Of a stretch of DNA of 11,569 bases, positions 1-7,277 are shown in pieces. The notes under the pieces are model-generated. The model was not told where the DNA came from, did no database searches, and saw nothing but the letters and a program-made list of their open reading frames with translations. The DNA lies in the NCBI GenBank assembly GCA_002712305.1, contig PATE01000124.1:1-11569 (forward strand), written 5' to 3'. Made by a program: the position numbers and the translations under genes. Each line of letters opens with the position of its first letter. Position 1 is the stretch's first letter. The DNA is from Gemmatimonadota bacterium (GTDB taxonomy: Bacteria; Latescibacterota; UBA2968; UBA8231).

Positions 1-2
1 CC

Positions 3-1373
3 CTGCAAACGGCGCAGAGTGAATTGGAGTCAACGAGGGATCTGTTCGATCGAGGCTTCGTGCCGCTGCTGACCTACAACCAGACGAAAAACAGCTACGA
101 GGACGCCCGACTGCAGCTGGAAGAGTCGCAGATTCTGCTGGAAGAAACAAAGCTCGACCTGCTGAAGAATGCGACACGGATCGTTCTGCGCGACGCGCGC
201 AAGTATCGATCTGATGACGGCAAGAGTATGGTCGACATTGTCCTCGAGAATGCCTCCGATGTGCAGGAAGCGCTGATCGTCGACCCGACGCTGAATCAGG
301 GGCAGCTTCTTGGACTGCTGAAGGTGGAGAACATCTTCGTGTCTCTCGTCAGCGGTGCCATCGTGGGTGAACCCTACGAAACGAGGATTCCATCGCTCGA
401 TGTCGGGGAGCGCCAGACGCTCACCTTCCGACTCCTGCGTGATGAGGCAGCAGTGGCGATCGAACTCAGCTACCTGGACATCGTCGGGGAGAGCCTTCCC
501 GTCATCCTGCGCAAGGGCGGCGACCAGGAATTGCCCAGTATCAACTCAGCTCAGTTTTCGCAGACCGGCGAACTTCGGCAGAATGTTCGTTTCGACCTCA
601 CCCTCGAACGACTCTCGGACGAGGAACGCAGTTTCGCCCTCGCCGTGGTGGGCCTGCCTAAGCGGATCGAGACGTCCTTCGTGGATGATGGGGCGAAGGT
701 GAATCAGGTCAAATTCGACGAGAACAAGGCGCGCGATACGCTGGCCCTGCAACTGGAAATCCCCGAGAAACTTGACCGCCGTTTCATCGGACGCACACGC
801 ACATTCTTCGCCCTCGTCACCGAAACAAGCCAGTACGGCCGCATCCGGGATTTGCGCGCCCAGTACGGTGACGATCCGGTGCCGGAAGAAGACGTGCGCG
901 CCTTGCACAGTCAGTTTGTGAAGCTTGAGCTGATCCCGAAGGGCACGGGCAAGCTCGAGGTGCTGGTGGCCAACAAATACCAGGAGATCGACGTCGGCGA
1001 GGAGCTGCAAATTCGCGTGGAGTTCCTCAATCGTGGATCGGTGGCCGTGCAGAATATCAAGGCAGCCCTCGATCTACCCTATCAGTGGGAGAGCGAGGTC
1101 AATCCAACGATCATCAAACGCCTCGAGCCCGATGAACGAGCAGCGGTCACCATCCTTGCCCGGGCGCCCGTGGATATTGCCGTCGGCAACTATGAATTGG
1201 GAATTGAAGCCCAGGGCCAGGTGGGCAACGAGAACATCGAGTCTCTGGAGAAGAATCTGAATGTCCATGTCAGTGCCAGTTCCAATATCGCTGGCAATGT
1301 GATCCTCATCGGCATCCTGATCTTTCTTGTCGTAGGGATCGGTGTCGCAAGCGTGAGGATCAGCCGCAAATGA
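3..1373 (+). CDS. NEW3-domain membrane-anchored envelope protein, first of a tandem pair (5'-truncated)
   Basis: The frame is open to the left edge, so the true start lies upstream; alignment with the following paralogue suggests about 64 N-terminal residues are missing. Visible residues 1-65 are an acidic coiled-coil helix pair with a central 'DRGFVPLLTYNQ' turn, which resembles the helical hairpin of HlyD/MFP-type periplasmic adaptors; no lipoyl domain is visible. Residues about 70-290 look like beta-rich Ig-like modules. Residues about 316-424 match the NEW3 (alpha-galactosidase-associated) fold: a 'VEFLNRGSVAVQNI' strand, then 'LPYQWE', 'RLEPDERAAVTI' and 'VGNYELGIEA'. A single hydrophobic segment (about 429-450) ends in a basic tail (RISRK), so the bulk should be extracytoplasmic and C-terminally anchored. 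The stop overlaps the next start as ATGA, implying translational coupling. The exact function is unknown; an accessory or adaptor role for an upstream-encoded transporter is inference. Confidence 0.8.
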   Translation: MQTAQSELESTRDLFDRGFVPLLTYNQTKNSYEDARLQLEESQILLEETKLDLLKNATRIVLRDARKYRSDDGKSMVDIVLENASDVQEALIVDPTLNQGQLLGLLKVENIFVSLVSGAIVGEPYETRIPSLDVGERQTLTFRLLRDEAAVAIELSYLDIVGESLPVILRKGGDQELPSINSAQFSQTGELRQNVRFDLTLERLSDEERSFALAVVGLPKRIETSFVDDGAKVNQVKFDENKARDTLALQLEIPEKLDRRFIGRTRTFFALVTETSQYGRIRDLRAQYGDDPVPEEDVRALHSQFVKLELIPKGTGKLEVLVANKYQEIDVGEELQIRVEFLNRGSVAVQNIKAALDLPYQWESEVNPTIIKRLEPDERAAVTILARAPVDIAVGNYELGIEAQGQVGNENIESLEKNLNVHVSASSNIAGNVILIGILIFLVVGIGVASVRISRK

Positions 1374-2944
1374 GACGTTGGAGCACGCACCTGACCGCGC
1401 TGAACCTGGTCACGTTGATCGCCCTTTTTGTCGCGGGTCCGATCTGGTCACAGACCGGCGTTGCTGACTCGACCTCGACCGATCTGCGGACCAAGGAGCA
1501 GCGTCTGTATGACATCAAGCTGCGGCGAGCCAGTTGGGAGGTTGAGCAACGTCGTCTCGAGATGACGAACAAGGAGACCGAATACGACGCCATCAGCGCC
1601 CTCTATGAAGAGAAGATCGAAACCCTCGACCGTCTCAATCAGGCGCGGCGAGCCTTTCAGACAGCGGAGATGCGCTTTCAAGAGGCCCACTTCGAAAAGG
1701 AACGGACGCGACTCGAGTTCCTCAGAGATGCCACCCACGTAGCCATCATCGAGGCACGAAAGTATCGAACCCTCGACGGTCGCCGGCAGGTCGACATCGT
1801 ACTGCGCAATGCATCTCAGCTCGATCAGGCCATGTCACTCAACCCCGAGCGGGATGAGGCCGCCGTTCGCCCCCTGCTGGAAATCCAGGGCCTCAAGGTT
1901 TCTCTGGCGAATGTCTTCGGGACAATTATTGCCGAACCCTACGAGCAACTCATCGAAACGTTGCCGCTGGGTAACCAGACGAAGCTGACTTTTCGCCTGC
2001 TCGACGACGATGATGAACTCAGGGTGAATCTCAAGTTCATCGACGAATACGAGGAGAGTCGCCAGATCGTGCTGCGTCGCGAGTCGACGCAGGATCTGCC
2101 GACGGTGAATTCAGTTCAGTTCTCCCAGGAGGGAAACCTGAACGAGCGGATACGATACGACCTGATCCTTGAGCGACTGGCTGAGGATGAAAAGACCTTC
2201 CGCCTTGCCCTGGTGAACCTGCCCCGTGAGATCACGCCCGCCTTCATCGATCCCTCGACAAATGCCAGCCTCACGCAGGTCAAATTCTCAGAACAGGTAA
2301 CTCGGCAGCAATTGGAGTTGGAGCTTCAGATCCCAGAGAAGCTGAGTCGCCACTATGTCGATCAAACCCTCGAATTCTATGTCTTCGTCACCGACACGGA
2401 TGGCTTCAAGCGCATTGGCGAGTTGAATCGAACGCACGGCAGTGAACCGATCCCGCTTGAGGAAGTACTCACGATTCCGGGGAGCAAGGAATTGTTCGAG
2501 TTGGTTCCACGTGGGCGTGGGGCACTCGAGACGATCATCGCCAACCGATATCAGGAGATTCGTACCGGCGAACAGGTTTCAGTGCGTGTCGATCTCTACA
2601 ACACGGGTACCCTCGAAGTGCTCGATGCACATCTGGTCCTGACCCCGCCCCTTGGATGGACATGGTCGAGCCAACCCGACACGATTGACCGGATTCTACC
2701 GACGGAAAAGGAACCGGTGAACATCACCCTCACACCTCCTGAAGACATTGGCGTCAGCGAATACGATGTTCGAATCGAGGCGGTGGGATACGAGGGAGAG
2801 GAACGGATCGAGGCGCAGGAGAAGGACATCACCATTCGCGTCGAGGAGCGTGCCGACGTGATCCGCAATGCCCTGATCATCGGCGCTGTGATAGCCCTTG
2901 TGATCGGTGTCGCCGTAGGTAGTATAAAAGTGTCTCGACGCTGA
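1370..2944 (+). CDS. NEW3-domain membrane-anchored envelope protein, second of a tandem pair
   Basis: This 524-residue protein is a clear paralogue of the upstream gene along its whole length: both share 'KYR..DG...VDIVL.NAS', 'LP..NS.QFSQ.G' and 'L.IPEKL.R'. Residues 1-28 form a signal peptide (basic start, hydrophobic core, 'AGPIWSQ'). Residues about 40-125 are a heptad-rich coiled coil whose segment 'EKIETLDRLNQARRAFQTAE' recalls the turn and second helix of membrane-fusion adaptor hairpins. Ig-like beta modules fill about 130-385. NEW3 covers about 386-492 ('LYNTGTLEVLDAHLVLTPP', 'GWTW', 'GVSEYDVRIEAVG'). A C-terminal membrane helix at about 499-519 is followed by KVSRR. The start ATG lies inside the stop of the previous gene (4-bp overlap). 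Because this copy is complete, it supports the same architecture for the truncated neighbour. Export and anchoring are well supported; the biochemical role is not known. Confidence 0.85.
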   Translation: MRRWSTHLTALNLVTLIALFVAGPIWSQTGVADSTSTDLRTKEQRLYDIKLRRASWEVEQRRLEMTNKETEYDAISALYEEKIETLDRLNQARRAFQTAEMRFQEAHFEKERTRLEFLRDATHVAIIEARKYRTLDGRRQVDIVLRNASQLDQAMSLNPERDEAAVRPLLEIQGLKVSLANVFGTIIAEPYEQLIETLPLGNQTKLTFRLLDDDDELRVNLKFIDEYEESRQIVLRRESTQDLPTVNSVQFSQEGNLNERIRYDLILERLAEDEKTFRLALVNLPREITPAFIDPSTNASLTQVKFSEQVTRQQLELELQIPEKLSRHYVDQTLEFYVFVTDTDGFKRIGELNRTHGSEPIPLEEVLTIPGSKELFELVPRGRGALETIIANRYQEIRTGEQVSVRVDLYNTGTLEVLDAHLVLTPPLGWTWSSQPDTIDRILPTEKEPVNITLTPPEDIGVSEYDVRIEAVGYEGEERIEAQEKDITIRVEERADVIRNALIIGAVIALVIGVAVGSIKVSRR

Positions 2945-2974
2945 CCCGGCAGGGTGGGCAGAGGGATGATCTTG

Positions 2975-3006
2975 TTGTAGCGATCTGTTTGGGCAACCCC
3001 TATATT
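2975..3006 (+). promoter_or_regulatory. weak candidate promoter before the UVR-motif gene
   Basis: A TATATT hexamer at 3001-3006 sits in the 149-bp gap between the second NEW3 gene and the UVR-motif gene. The best -35-like match is TTGTAG at 2975-2980, but the 20-bp spacer is long, so only the -10 box is persuasive. The 10-mer CCCTATATTG around it recurs exactly at 11271-11280 upstream of the last gene of the window. Confidence 0.3.
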
Positions 3007-3093
3007 GTGCCGAGTTCGCTCCATTTCATCACGCAGCAGCACTTGAGGCGTCGACGTCACAGCGAACTAGAGAGGCACTCAATAGGCTTCTAT

Positions 3094-3882
3094 ATGAGAT
3101 ATGACATCGGGGACCTGCTCAACTCGTGGCCCTTTGATCCCGATGAATTCATCGCGCGTCGAATCACCGCGCGCGACGGCTCTGAAAAAGTCCAAATCCG
3201 CATCGACATGGGGATGCTCCAACTCGAGTTGGAGGGTCGTCCCGATGGCCAGAAGCCGCACGGCTGCAGTTCGCTGCTCGAGTTCTATCGAGCAGCACAG
3301 AAAGGCCGCGTTGCCCGTGTCACCCGCGATGGGGTCCTTGATGAGGAAGCATGTGAGGACCTGTTCCAGGAGGCGTGGCAGTACTATCAGCGCTACCTGG
3401 CTTTCTTCTACCTCGAAGACTACGCAGGTGTCGTACGCGACACCGGACACAATCTTGAGATCTTCGACCTCGTGTATGAGTACGCCGATTCCGACGAGGT
3501 GAAGTGGTATTTCGAGCAGTATTTCCCCCACGCCGTGATGATGCAGGTTCGGGCTCAGGCTATGCAGGCGCTAGAGCGCAATGACTACCCTACCGCTTTA
3601 CGGCGTGTCCGCGCTGGCATCGATCGAATCGATGATTTTTCCGGTGAGTGGGAAGGCGACACGGATGTGATGGAGGGCGATCTGCCCGAGTTGACGTTCC
3701 TGAAAGACTGGTATGAAGAACTTGAAAAGGACCGACCTCTGTCTGATCAGGAGCAACTCGAACGCGATCTGAGTGTCGCAGTAGAAGCCGAGAATTTCGA
3801 GGAGGCCGCTCGTTTGCGTGACAAACTGCGGACCTTAAGACCTGCGTTCCTTGGGGTGCCGACGGAGCGTTCCTCGCTGTAG
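3094..3882 (+). CDS. UvrB/UvrC-motif (UVR) protein
   Basis: A 262-residue soluble protein. The N-terminal part ('MRYDIGDLLNSWPFDPDEF', then 'KVQIRIDMGMLQLELEGRPDG' and 'SLLEFY') matches a conserved uncharacterised family that carries a C-terminal UVR motif. The middle (about 90-185) is helical and aromatic-rich, with TPR-like pairs such as 'AMQALERNDYPTALRRVRAGI'. Residues about 219-250 are the UVR motif: 'LERDLSVAVEAENFEEAARL' followed by RDKLRTL. In UvrB and UvrC this helix pair mediates protein-protein contact, and it also occurs in McsA/ClpC-type adaptors. There are no nuclease or helicase motifs, so this is not UvrB or UvrC itself; a partner-binding or scaffolding role is inference. I chose ATG 3094 because the family-like sequence starts there; the frame stays open upstream to a TTG at 2989, but that stretch looks non-coding. 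The gene converges on dapB. Confidence 0.8.
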   Translation: MRYDIGDLLNSWPFDPDEFIARRITARDGSEKVQIRIDMGMLQLELEGRPDGQKPHGCSSLLEFYRAAQKGRVARVTRDGVLDEEACEDLFQEAWQYYQRYLAFFYLEDYAGVVRDTGHNLEIFDLVYEYADSDEVKWYFEQYFPHAVMMQVRAQAMQALERNDYPTALRRVRAGIDRIDDFSGEWEGDTDVMEGDLPELTFLKDWYEELEKDRPLSDQEQLERDLSVAVEAENFEEAARLRDKLRTLRPAFLGVPTERSSL

Positions 3883-3940
3883 CCCAAGACATCTTCAGCG
3901 CAGACATCTTCGTTGCGGCTCGGTCGCGACACCGTCACAC

Positions 3941-3975
3941 AAATGGCCCACCCCTCGAGAAGGGGCTTGCCATTT
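3941..3975. terminator. hairpin terminator shared by convergent genes
   Basis: AAATGGC (3941-3947) pairs with GCCATTT (3969-3975). An inner stem CCCCT/AGGGG (3951-3955 with 3961-3965) closes a 5-nt loop, with a small 3x3 internal mismatch between the stems. On the plus strand the arm runs into ATTTCTTTC, a short T-rich tract. On the minus strand the tract is weaker (CCATTTGTGTG). Its place between the UVR gene and dapB, which converge here, supports a bidirectional terminator. Confidence 0.65.
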
Positions 3976-4022
3976 CTTTCGTGTAGGCGCACGACCTGGG
4001 TCATGGCCGGCTTGCCGGTGCT

Positions 4023-4820
4023 CTATAACCCGAGAACGTCTCCCATGTCATAGAGGCCAGCCTCTGCCGAGGCGGCGAATCTTGCAGCACGCAGGGCGCC
4101 GCGGGCAAAGGCGTCGCGACTGGTGGCGTGATGCCGCAACTCCAGAAATTCACCGAGAGCGCCGTAGAAGACGGAGTGGTCACCGGCGACATCACCCAGG
4201 CGTAGAGCGTGCATGCCGATCTCTTTCTGCGTCCGTTCACCGGTCACCCCTTCGCGACCGTGAACCACGACGTCTGGCAGACTTCTGTTCAGTCCCGCCG
4301 CGGCACGCTCAGCCAGCCGCAGGGCCGAACCCGATGGCGCGTCGACCTTGAGTCGATGGTGGGCCTCGACAACTTCCACATCATAGTCGTCTCCGAGGAT
4401 TCGAGCAGCCTCTTCAACCAGCCGAAACAACACATTCATCGCGGTGGAGAAATTCGGCGCAAAGACACAGGGAACAGTGGCCACCGTTTGCTTGAATGTG
4501 GCCAATTCGTTCTCGCTGAAACCGGTGGTCCCCACCACCATCGGTCGTCCGGCGGCGGCACAGGTTGCAGCGTCTGCCAGCGTGGCCTCGGGCAGGGTGA
4601 AGGCGATCGCCACGTCGCCCCCTTCGATACTCCCGAGATCGTCGACGAGTTCGACACCCAGTTCTCCCGCACCGGCCACGACGCCCGCGTCACGACCAAG
4701 ATCGGAATGACCGGCTCGCTCTGTCGCCCCAACCAGATTCAGATCTGGGGCGTCGGCCGTCAGGTGGACGAGTCGTTGCCCCATGCGGCCACTGGCACCG
4801 CAGATGATGAGGTCGGTCAT
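4023..4820 (-). CDS. dapB: 4-hydroxy-tetrahydrodipicolinate reductase
   Basis: DapB reduces the DapA product to tetrahydrodipicolinate with NAD(P)H, in the lysine/diaminopimelate pathway that also feeds peptidoglycan; it is cytosolic. The protein is 265 residues, close to the family norm. The Rossmann loop is GASGRMG (8-14), GTTGF lies at 97-101 and APNFS at 121-125. The catalytic/substrate signature is HHRLK (154-158) followed by DAPSG (160-164). The residue before the catalytic Lys is Leu where E. coli has His; this is a known natural variation and the catalytic His and Lys are kept. The C-terminal domain is complete, with 'IGMHALRLGDVAGDHSVFYG' at about 201-220. The start ATG lies 6 nt after the dapA stop, so the two are co-transcribed and probably co-translated. 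No strong Shine-Dalgarno precedes it, which suits coupling to dapA. Confidence 0.95.
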   Translation of the reverse strand: MTDLIICGASGRMGQRLVHLTADAPDLNLVGATERAGHSDLGRDAGVVAGAGELGVELVDDLGSIEGGDVAIAFTLPEATLADAATCAAAGRPMVVGTTGFSENELATFKQTVATVPCVFAPNFSTAMNVLFRLVEEAARILGDDYDVEVVEAHHRLKVDAPSGSALRLAERAAAGLNRSLPDVVVHGREGVTGERTQKEIGMHALRLGDVAGDHSVFYGALGEFLELRHHATSRDAFARGALRAARFAASAEAGLYDMGDVLGL

Positions 4821-4826
4821 GGTGAT

Positions 4827-5867
4827 CTAGTAACCACTGGCGTAGATGAGATCATCCGCCAGGCTCGCATCATTCAGTCGTGCTTCGATGTCGACCTCAA
4901 AGAAATCTCCGATCGGTGTCAACAGACCTGGATCGTTGGCAAACACCTGCTTCACCGCACCGAGGGCAACGTCGAGGCCCTGGCGTGTGAGGCGCCCCAG
5001 CGGACGACGGCAAGGGCCCGAGGGCATACCCAGAATGTTCATCAGTGTCTTCACTGGAACCGGATTGCGGGCCTTGCACTGGACCGTCCCGTGAGGGGAT
5101 GTCTCGGTTGTGGTGACACCGACGATGCCGAACAGGGGCTTCATGTCATCGGCCAGTTTGTCGGCTGCTGCCGTGTCTCCGGTGGCCATCGCCACAGCAA
5201 GCCGCTGAATGGGACCTGGAAGGATGTTGGACATCACCGAGATGACACCAGCAGCACGAATGTCGTCGCGGCGCATCATCTCCACGGTCCGGTCGTCGTC
5301 TCCTGACAAGATCGTGTAAGTGTCGCCGCAGACCGCCCTGGTGAGGGCCATGTTCTCGTAGTCGCCGGTAGCCTCCTTCACGGCACAGACATTCGGATGC
5401 TCCGCAAAGAGAATGGCCAGATCCTGGGGATGCATCATCGTTCCGGTGCGCCCCGGGATGACGTAGGGAATGATCGGCATCTGCGGGAACTCTGCAGCGA
5501 CGGGCGCCACGTATTCGCGACGGATTTCGAGTGAACTGGGACCATTGTAGTAAGGATCGACGAGCAGGACGGCGTCAGCGCCGATGTGGGCGGCATGTTC
5601 GGTGCCCGCAATGGTCTCGCGAGTGGAGTTGGATCCCGTGCCGGCAATCGACTGGCAGCGGCCCTTGCAGGCTCTCGTGATCCGCTCGGTGACCTCGTTG
5701 TGCTCTTCCCACAGCAGCGTGGGACTCTCGCCTGTGGTACCGACGGCCAGTACACCTTCGATACCACTGCTGATCTGAAACTCGACCAGCCGCTCCAAAC
5801 CGTCGTAGTCGACGGTGCCGTCGACACGCATGGGCGTGATCGAAGCGGTGTAACAGCCCTTGAACAT
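4827..5867 (-). CDS. dapA: 4-hydroxy-tetrahydrodipicolinate synthase, extended form
   Basis: DapA condenses pyruvate with aspartate semialdehyde through a lysine Schiff base (class I aldolase fold). Key positions match E. coli numbering closely: T44 and T45 in GTTGE (43-47), Y107 in DPYYNGP, Y135 and R140 in IPYVIPGRTG, and Schiff-base K164 in AVKEATGD. At 346 residues it is about 50 longer than the usual ~292. Two additions explain this: about 18 extra residues between PLF and NPVPVK (roughly 249-266), and a tail of about 30 residues after 316 (including 'IGDFFEVDIEARLND'). The tail could change oligomer contacts or lysine feedback; that is inference. Other members of the NAL/DHDPS superfamily are possible in principle, but the adjacent dapB makes DapA by far the likeliest. 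The start ATG has CGGAGA 7 nt upstream (5875-5880). Confidence 0.93.
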   Translation of the reverse strand: MFKGCYTASITPMRVDGTVDYDGLERLVEFQISSGIEGVLAVGTTGESPTLLWEEHNEVTERITRACKGRCQSIAGTGSNSTRETIAGTEHAAHIGADAVLLVDPYYNGPSSLEIRREYVAPVAAEFPQMPIIPYVIPGRTGTMMHPQDLAILFAEHPNVCAVKEATGDYENMALTRAVCGDTYTILSGDDDRTVEMMRRDDIRAAGVISVMSNILPGPIQRLAVAMATGDTAAADKLADDMKPLFGIVGVTTTETSPHGTVQCKARNPVPVKTLMNILGMPSGPCRRPLGRLTRQGLDVALGAVKQVFANDPGLLTPIGDFFEVDIEARLNDASLADDLIYASGY

Positions 5868-5956
5868 GGATCGGTCTCCGTCTTGCGATTGTGCGGGATC
5901 TTGGCGAGTCTACGATGACACGACGTCGCTGAAATGCAACCGTCCTTGCGTCGGCC

Positions 5957-5985
5957 ATGATAAAGGGACCCGAACACAGTGTCAA
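5957..5985 (-). promoter_or_regulatory. sigma70-type promoter for dapA-dapB
   Basis: On the minus strand TTGACA (5985-5980) is followed, after exactly 17 bp, by TATCAT (5962-5957): a perfect -35 box and a -10 box matching 5 of 6 consensus positions. Transcription should begin near 5950, giving a leader of about 80 nt before the dapA ATG. The leader is too short for a lysine riboswitch and I see no strong hairpin in it, so riboswitch control is unlikely. Confidence 0.8.
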
Positions 5986-6060
5986 CGCGATCTTGAGCCC
6001 TGCGTGCCACGTAACTCGGCTCTGCGCATTCACTTAGAAGTATCGACGATGAACATGAAG

Positions 6061-6065
6061 AGAGG
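6061..6065 (+). promoter_or_regulatory. ribosome binding site deciding the AICAR transformylase start
   Basis: AGAGG directly abuts an ATG at 6066 but is 6 nt from the in-frame ATG at 6072. Normal spacing therefore favours the second ATG. Confidence 0.6.
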
Positions 6066-6071
6066 ATGTCC

Positions 6072-7241
6072 ATGAGTAACGAACTGAGCATGCGCTACGG
6101 GTGTAACCCGCATCAGTCACCCGCCCGCTGCGTGTCCTCGAAGGACCTCCCCATCGAGGCCCTCAATGACGCCCCGAGTTATATCAACCTGATGGACGCA
6201 CTCAATTCGTGGCAGTTGGTTCGCGAACTGAAGCAGGCCATGAATCTGCCCGCCGCCGCTTCCTTCAAACATGTCAGTCCTGCCGGGGCTGCCGTCGGTG
6301 TGCCCCTCAGCGACGAATTGCGACAGTCTCTCTTCGTTCGTCAGGATGACCTGAGCCCTCTGGCCTGCGCCTATGCCCGGGCTCGGGGTGCAGACCGCAT
6401 GGCCAGCTTTGGCGACTGGATCGCTTTAAGCGACCCTGTTGATGTATCCACGGCAGAGCTGATCCGTGTCGAGATGTCGGACGGTGTGATCGCCCCGGAG
6501 TATGAGGAGGGTGCCCTCGAGATTCTCAAGCAGAAAAAGGGCGGTAAATACCGTGTCGTGAAGATCGACCCAGACTACGAACCGGATCCGATTGAGCGCC
6601 GGCAAATCTTCGGCCTCGACCTGGAGCAGCACCGCAACGACTTCGTTCCGGATGACAGCTTCTTCGACAACGTGGTGACCCAGAGAAAGCAGTTGACGGC
6701 AGAGGCGATTCGCGATCTGACGGTGGCCACTATTGGCGTCAAATACACCCAGTCGAATTCCGTCGTCCTGGCTGTGGACGGACAACTCGTGGGCGTTGGA
6801 GCGGGGCAGCAATCACGGATTCACTGCGTCCGGCTTGCAGCGGACAAGGCCGACCGCTGGTATCTGCGTCAGCACCCTGCTGTAAGAGAGATCCGTTTCG
6901 CCAAGGGTCTGAAACGGCCCGACCGGGACAATGCCATCGATCTGTTCTTTGAAGACGAATTGACACCCGCCGAACAGGAGGCGTGGCGAGCCTGTTTCCG
7001 CACGGTACCGGAACGCTTGTCGGCGGCCGATCGACGCGCTTGGCTCGATGGGATAAAGGGGGTCGCCCTCAGTTCAGACGCCTTCTTTCCCTTCCGCGAC
7101 AACATCGATCGTGCGTCGCGCTCAGGCGTGGAATTCGTCGTCGAACCGGGCGGGTCACTCGGTGATGAGACGGTGATCGCCGCAGCGGATGAGTATGGAA
7201 TGGCGGTCGTGTTTTCGGGGCTGCGCCTTTTCCATCATTGA
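6072..7241 (+). CDS. stand-alone AICAR formyltransferase (PurH transformylase domain only)
   Basis: AICAR transformylase moves a formyl group from 10-formyl-tetrahydrofolate to AICAR, giving FAICAR in the penultimate step of IMP synthesis. The protein is 389 residues and begins directly with the transformylase signature 'MRYGCNPHQ'; the MGS-like IMP cyclohydrolase domain of bifunctional PurH is absent. The catalytic Lys-His pair is K66-H67 in SFKHVSPAGAA. Further family motifs are 'YTQSNSVVLAVDGQLVGVGA', 'GQQSRIHCVRLAADKA', and 'DAFFPFRDNIDRASRSGV' near the C-terminus. Single-domain versions occur in several lineages, so this is not a truncation. I prefer ATG 6072 over ATG 6066, because AGAGG at 6061-6065 abuts 6066 but lies 6 nt from 6072. 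Ring closure to IMP needs a cyclohydrolase elsewhere in the genome. The gene is divergent from dapA and converges on the beta-helix gene. Confidence 0.92.
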   Translation: MSNELSMRYGCNPHQSPARCVSSKDLPIEALNDAPSYINLMDALNSWQLVRELKQAMNLPAAASFKHVSPAGAAVGVPLSDELRQSLFVRQDDLSPLACAYARARGADRMASFGDWIALSDPVDVSTAELIRVEMSDGVIAPEYEEGALEILKQKKGGKYRVVKIDPDYEPDPIERRQIFGLDLEQHRNDFVPDDSFFDNVVTQRKQLTAEAIRDLTVATIGVKYTQSNSVVLAVDGQLVGVGAGQQSRIHCVRLAADKADRWYLRQHPAVREIRFAKGLKRPDRDNAIDLFFEDELTPAEQEAWRACFRTVPERLSAADRRAWLDGIKGVALSSDAFFPFRDNIDRASRSGVEFVVEPGGSLGDETVIAAADEYGMAVVFSGLRLFHH

Positions 7242-7262
7242 AGGACAGGCTCAGACACCAAA

Positions 7263-7277
7263 GGACTGACTCAGTCC
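7263..7277. repeat. 15-bp dyad between convergent genes
   Basis: GGACTGA, one central base, then TCAGTCC form a perfect inverted repeat that contains the stop codon of the beta-helix gene (TGA on the minus strand, 7273-7271). As RNA it could give only a 5-bp stem with a 5-nt loop and has no T-tract, so it is a poor terminator. It lies within or beside the 29-bp gap between the two convergent genes. Confidence 0.4.

Noticed and set aside
3094-3882. UvrB or UvrC itself
   Set aside because: Only the short UVR helix pair is present; helicase, GIY-YIG and RNase H-like nuclease domains are all absent.
3747-4004. Minus-strand frame of 85 codons after dapB, beginning MTQVVRLHERNGKP
   Set aside because: Its second half is simply the antisense of the UVR-motif gene (Ser/Arg-rich), it spans the shared terminator hairpin, and it has no ribosome binding site.
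4209-5306. Plus-strand frame of 365 codons opposite dapB and dapA
   Set aside because: It is antisense to two certain genes, with no domain and a composition typical of a shadow frame.
5868-5950. Lysine riboswitch in the dapA leader
   Set aside because: The predicted leader is only about 80 nt, far shorter than the lysine riboswitch, and shows no matching helices.
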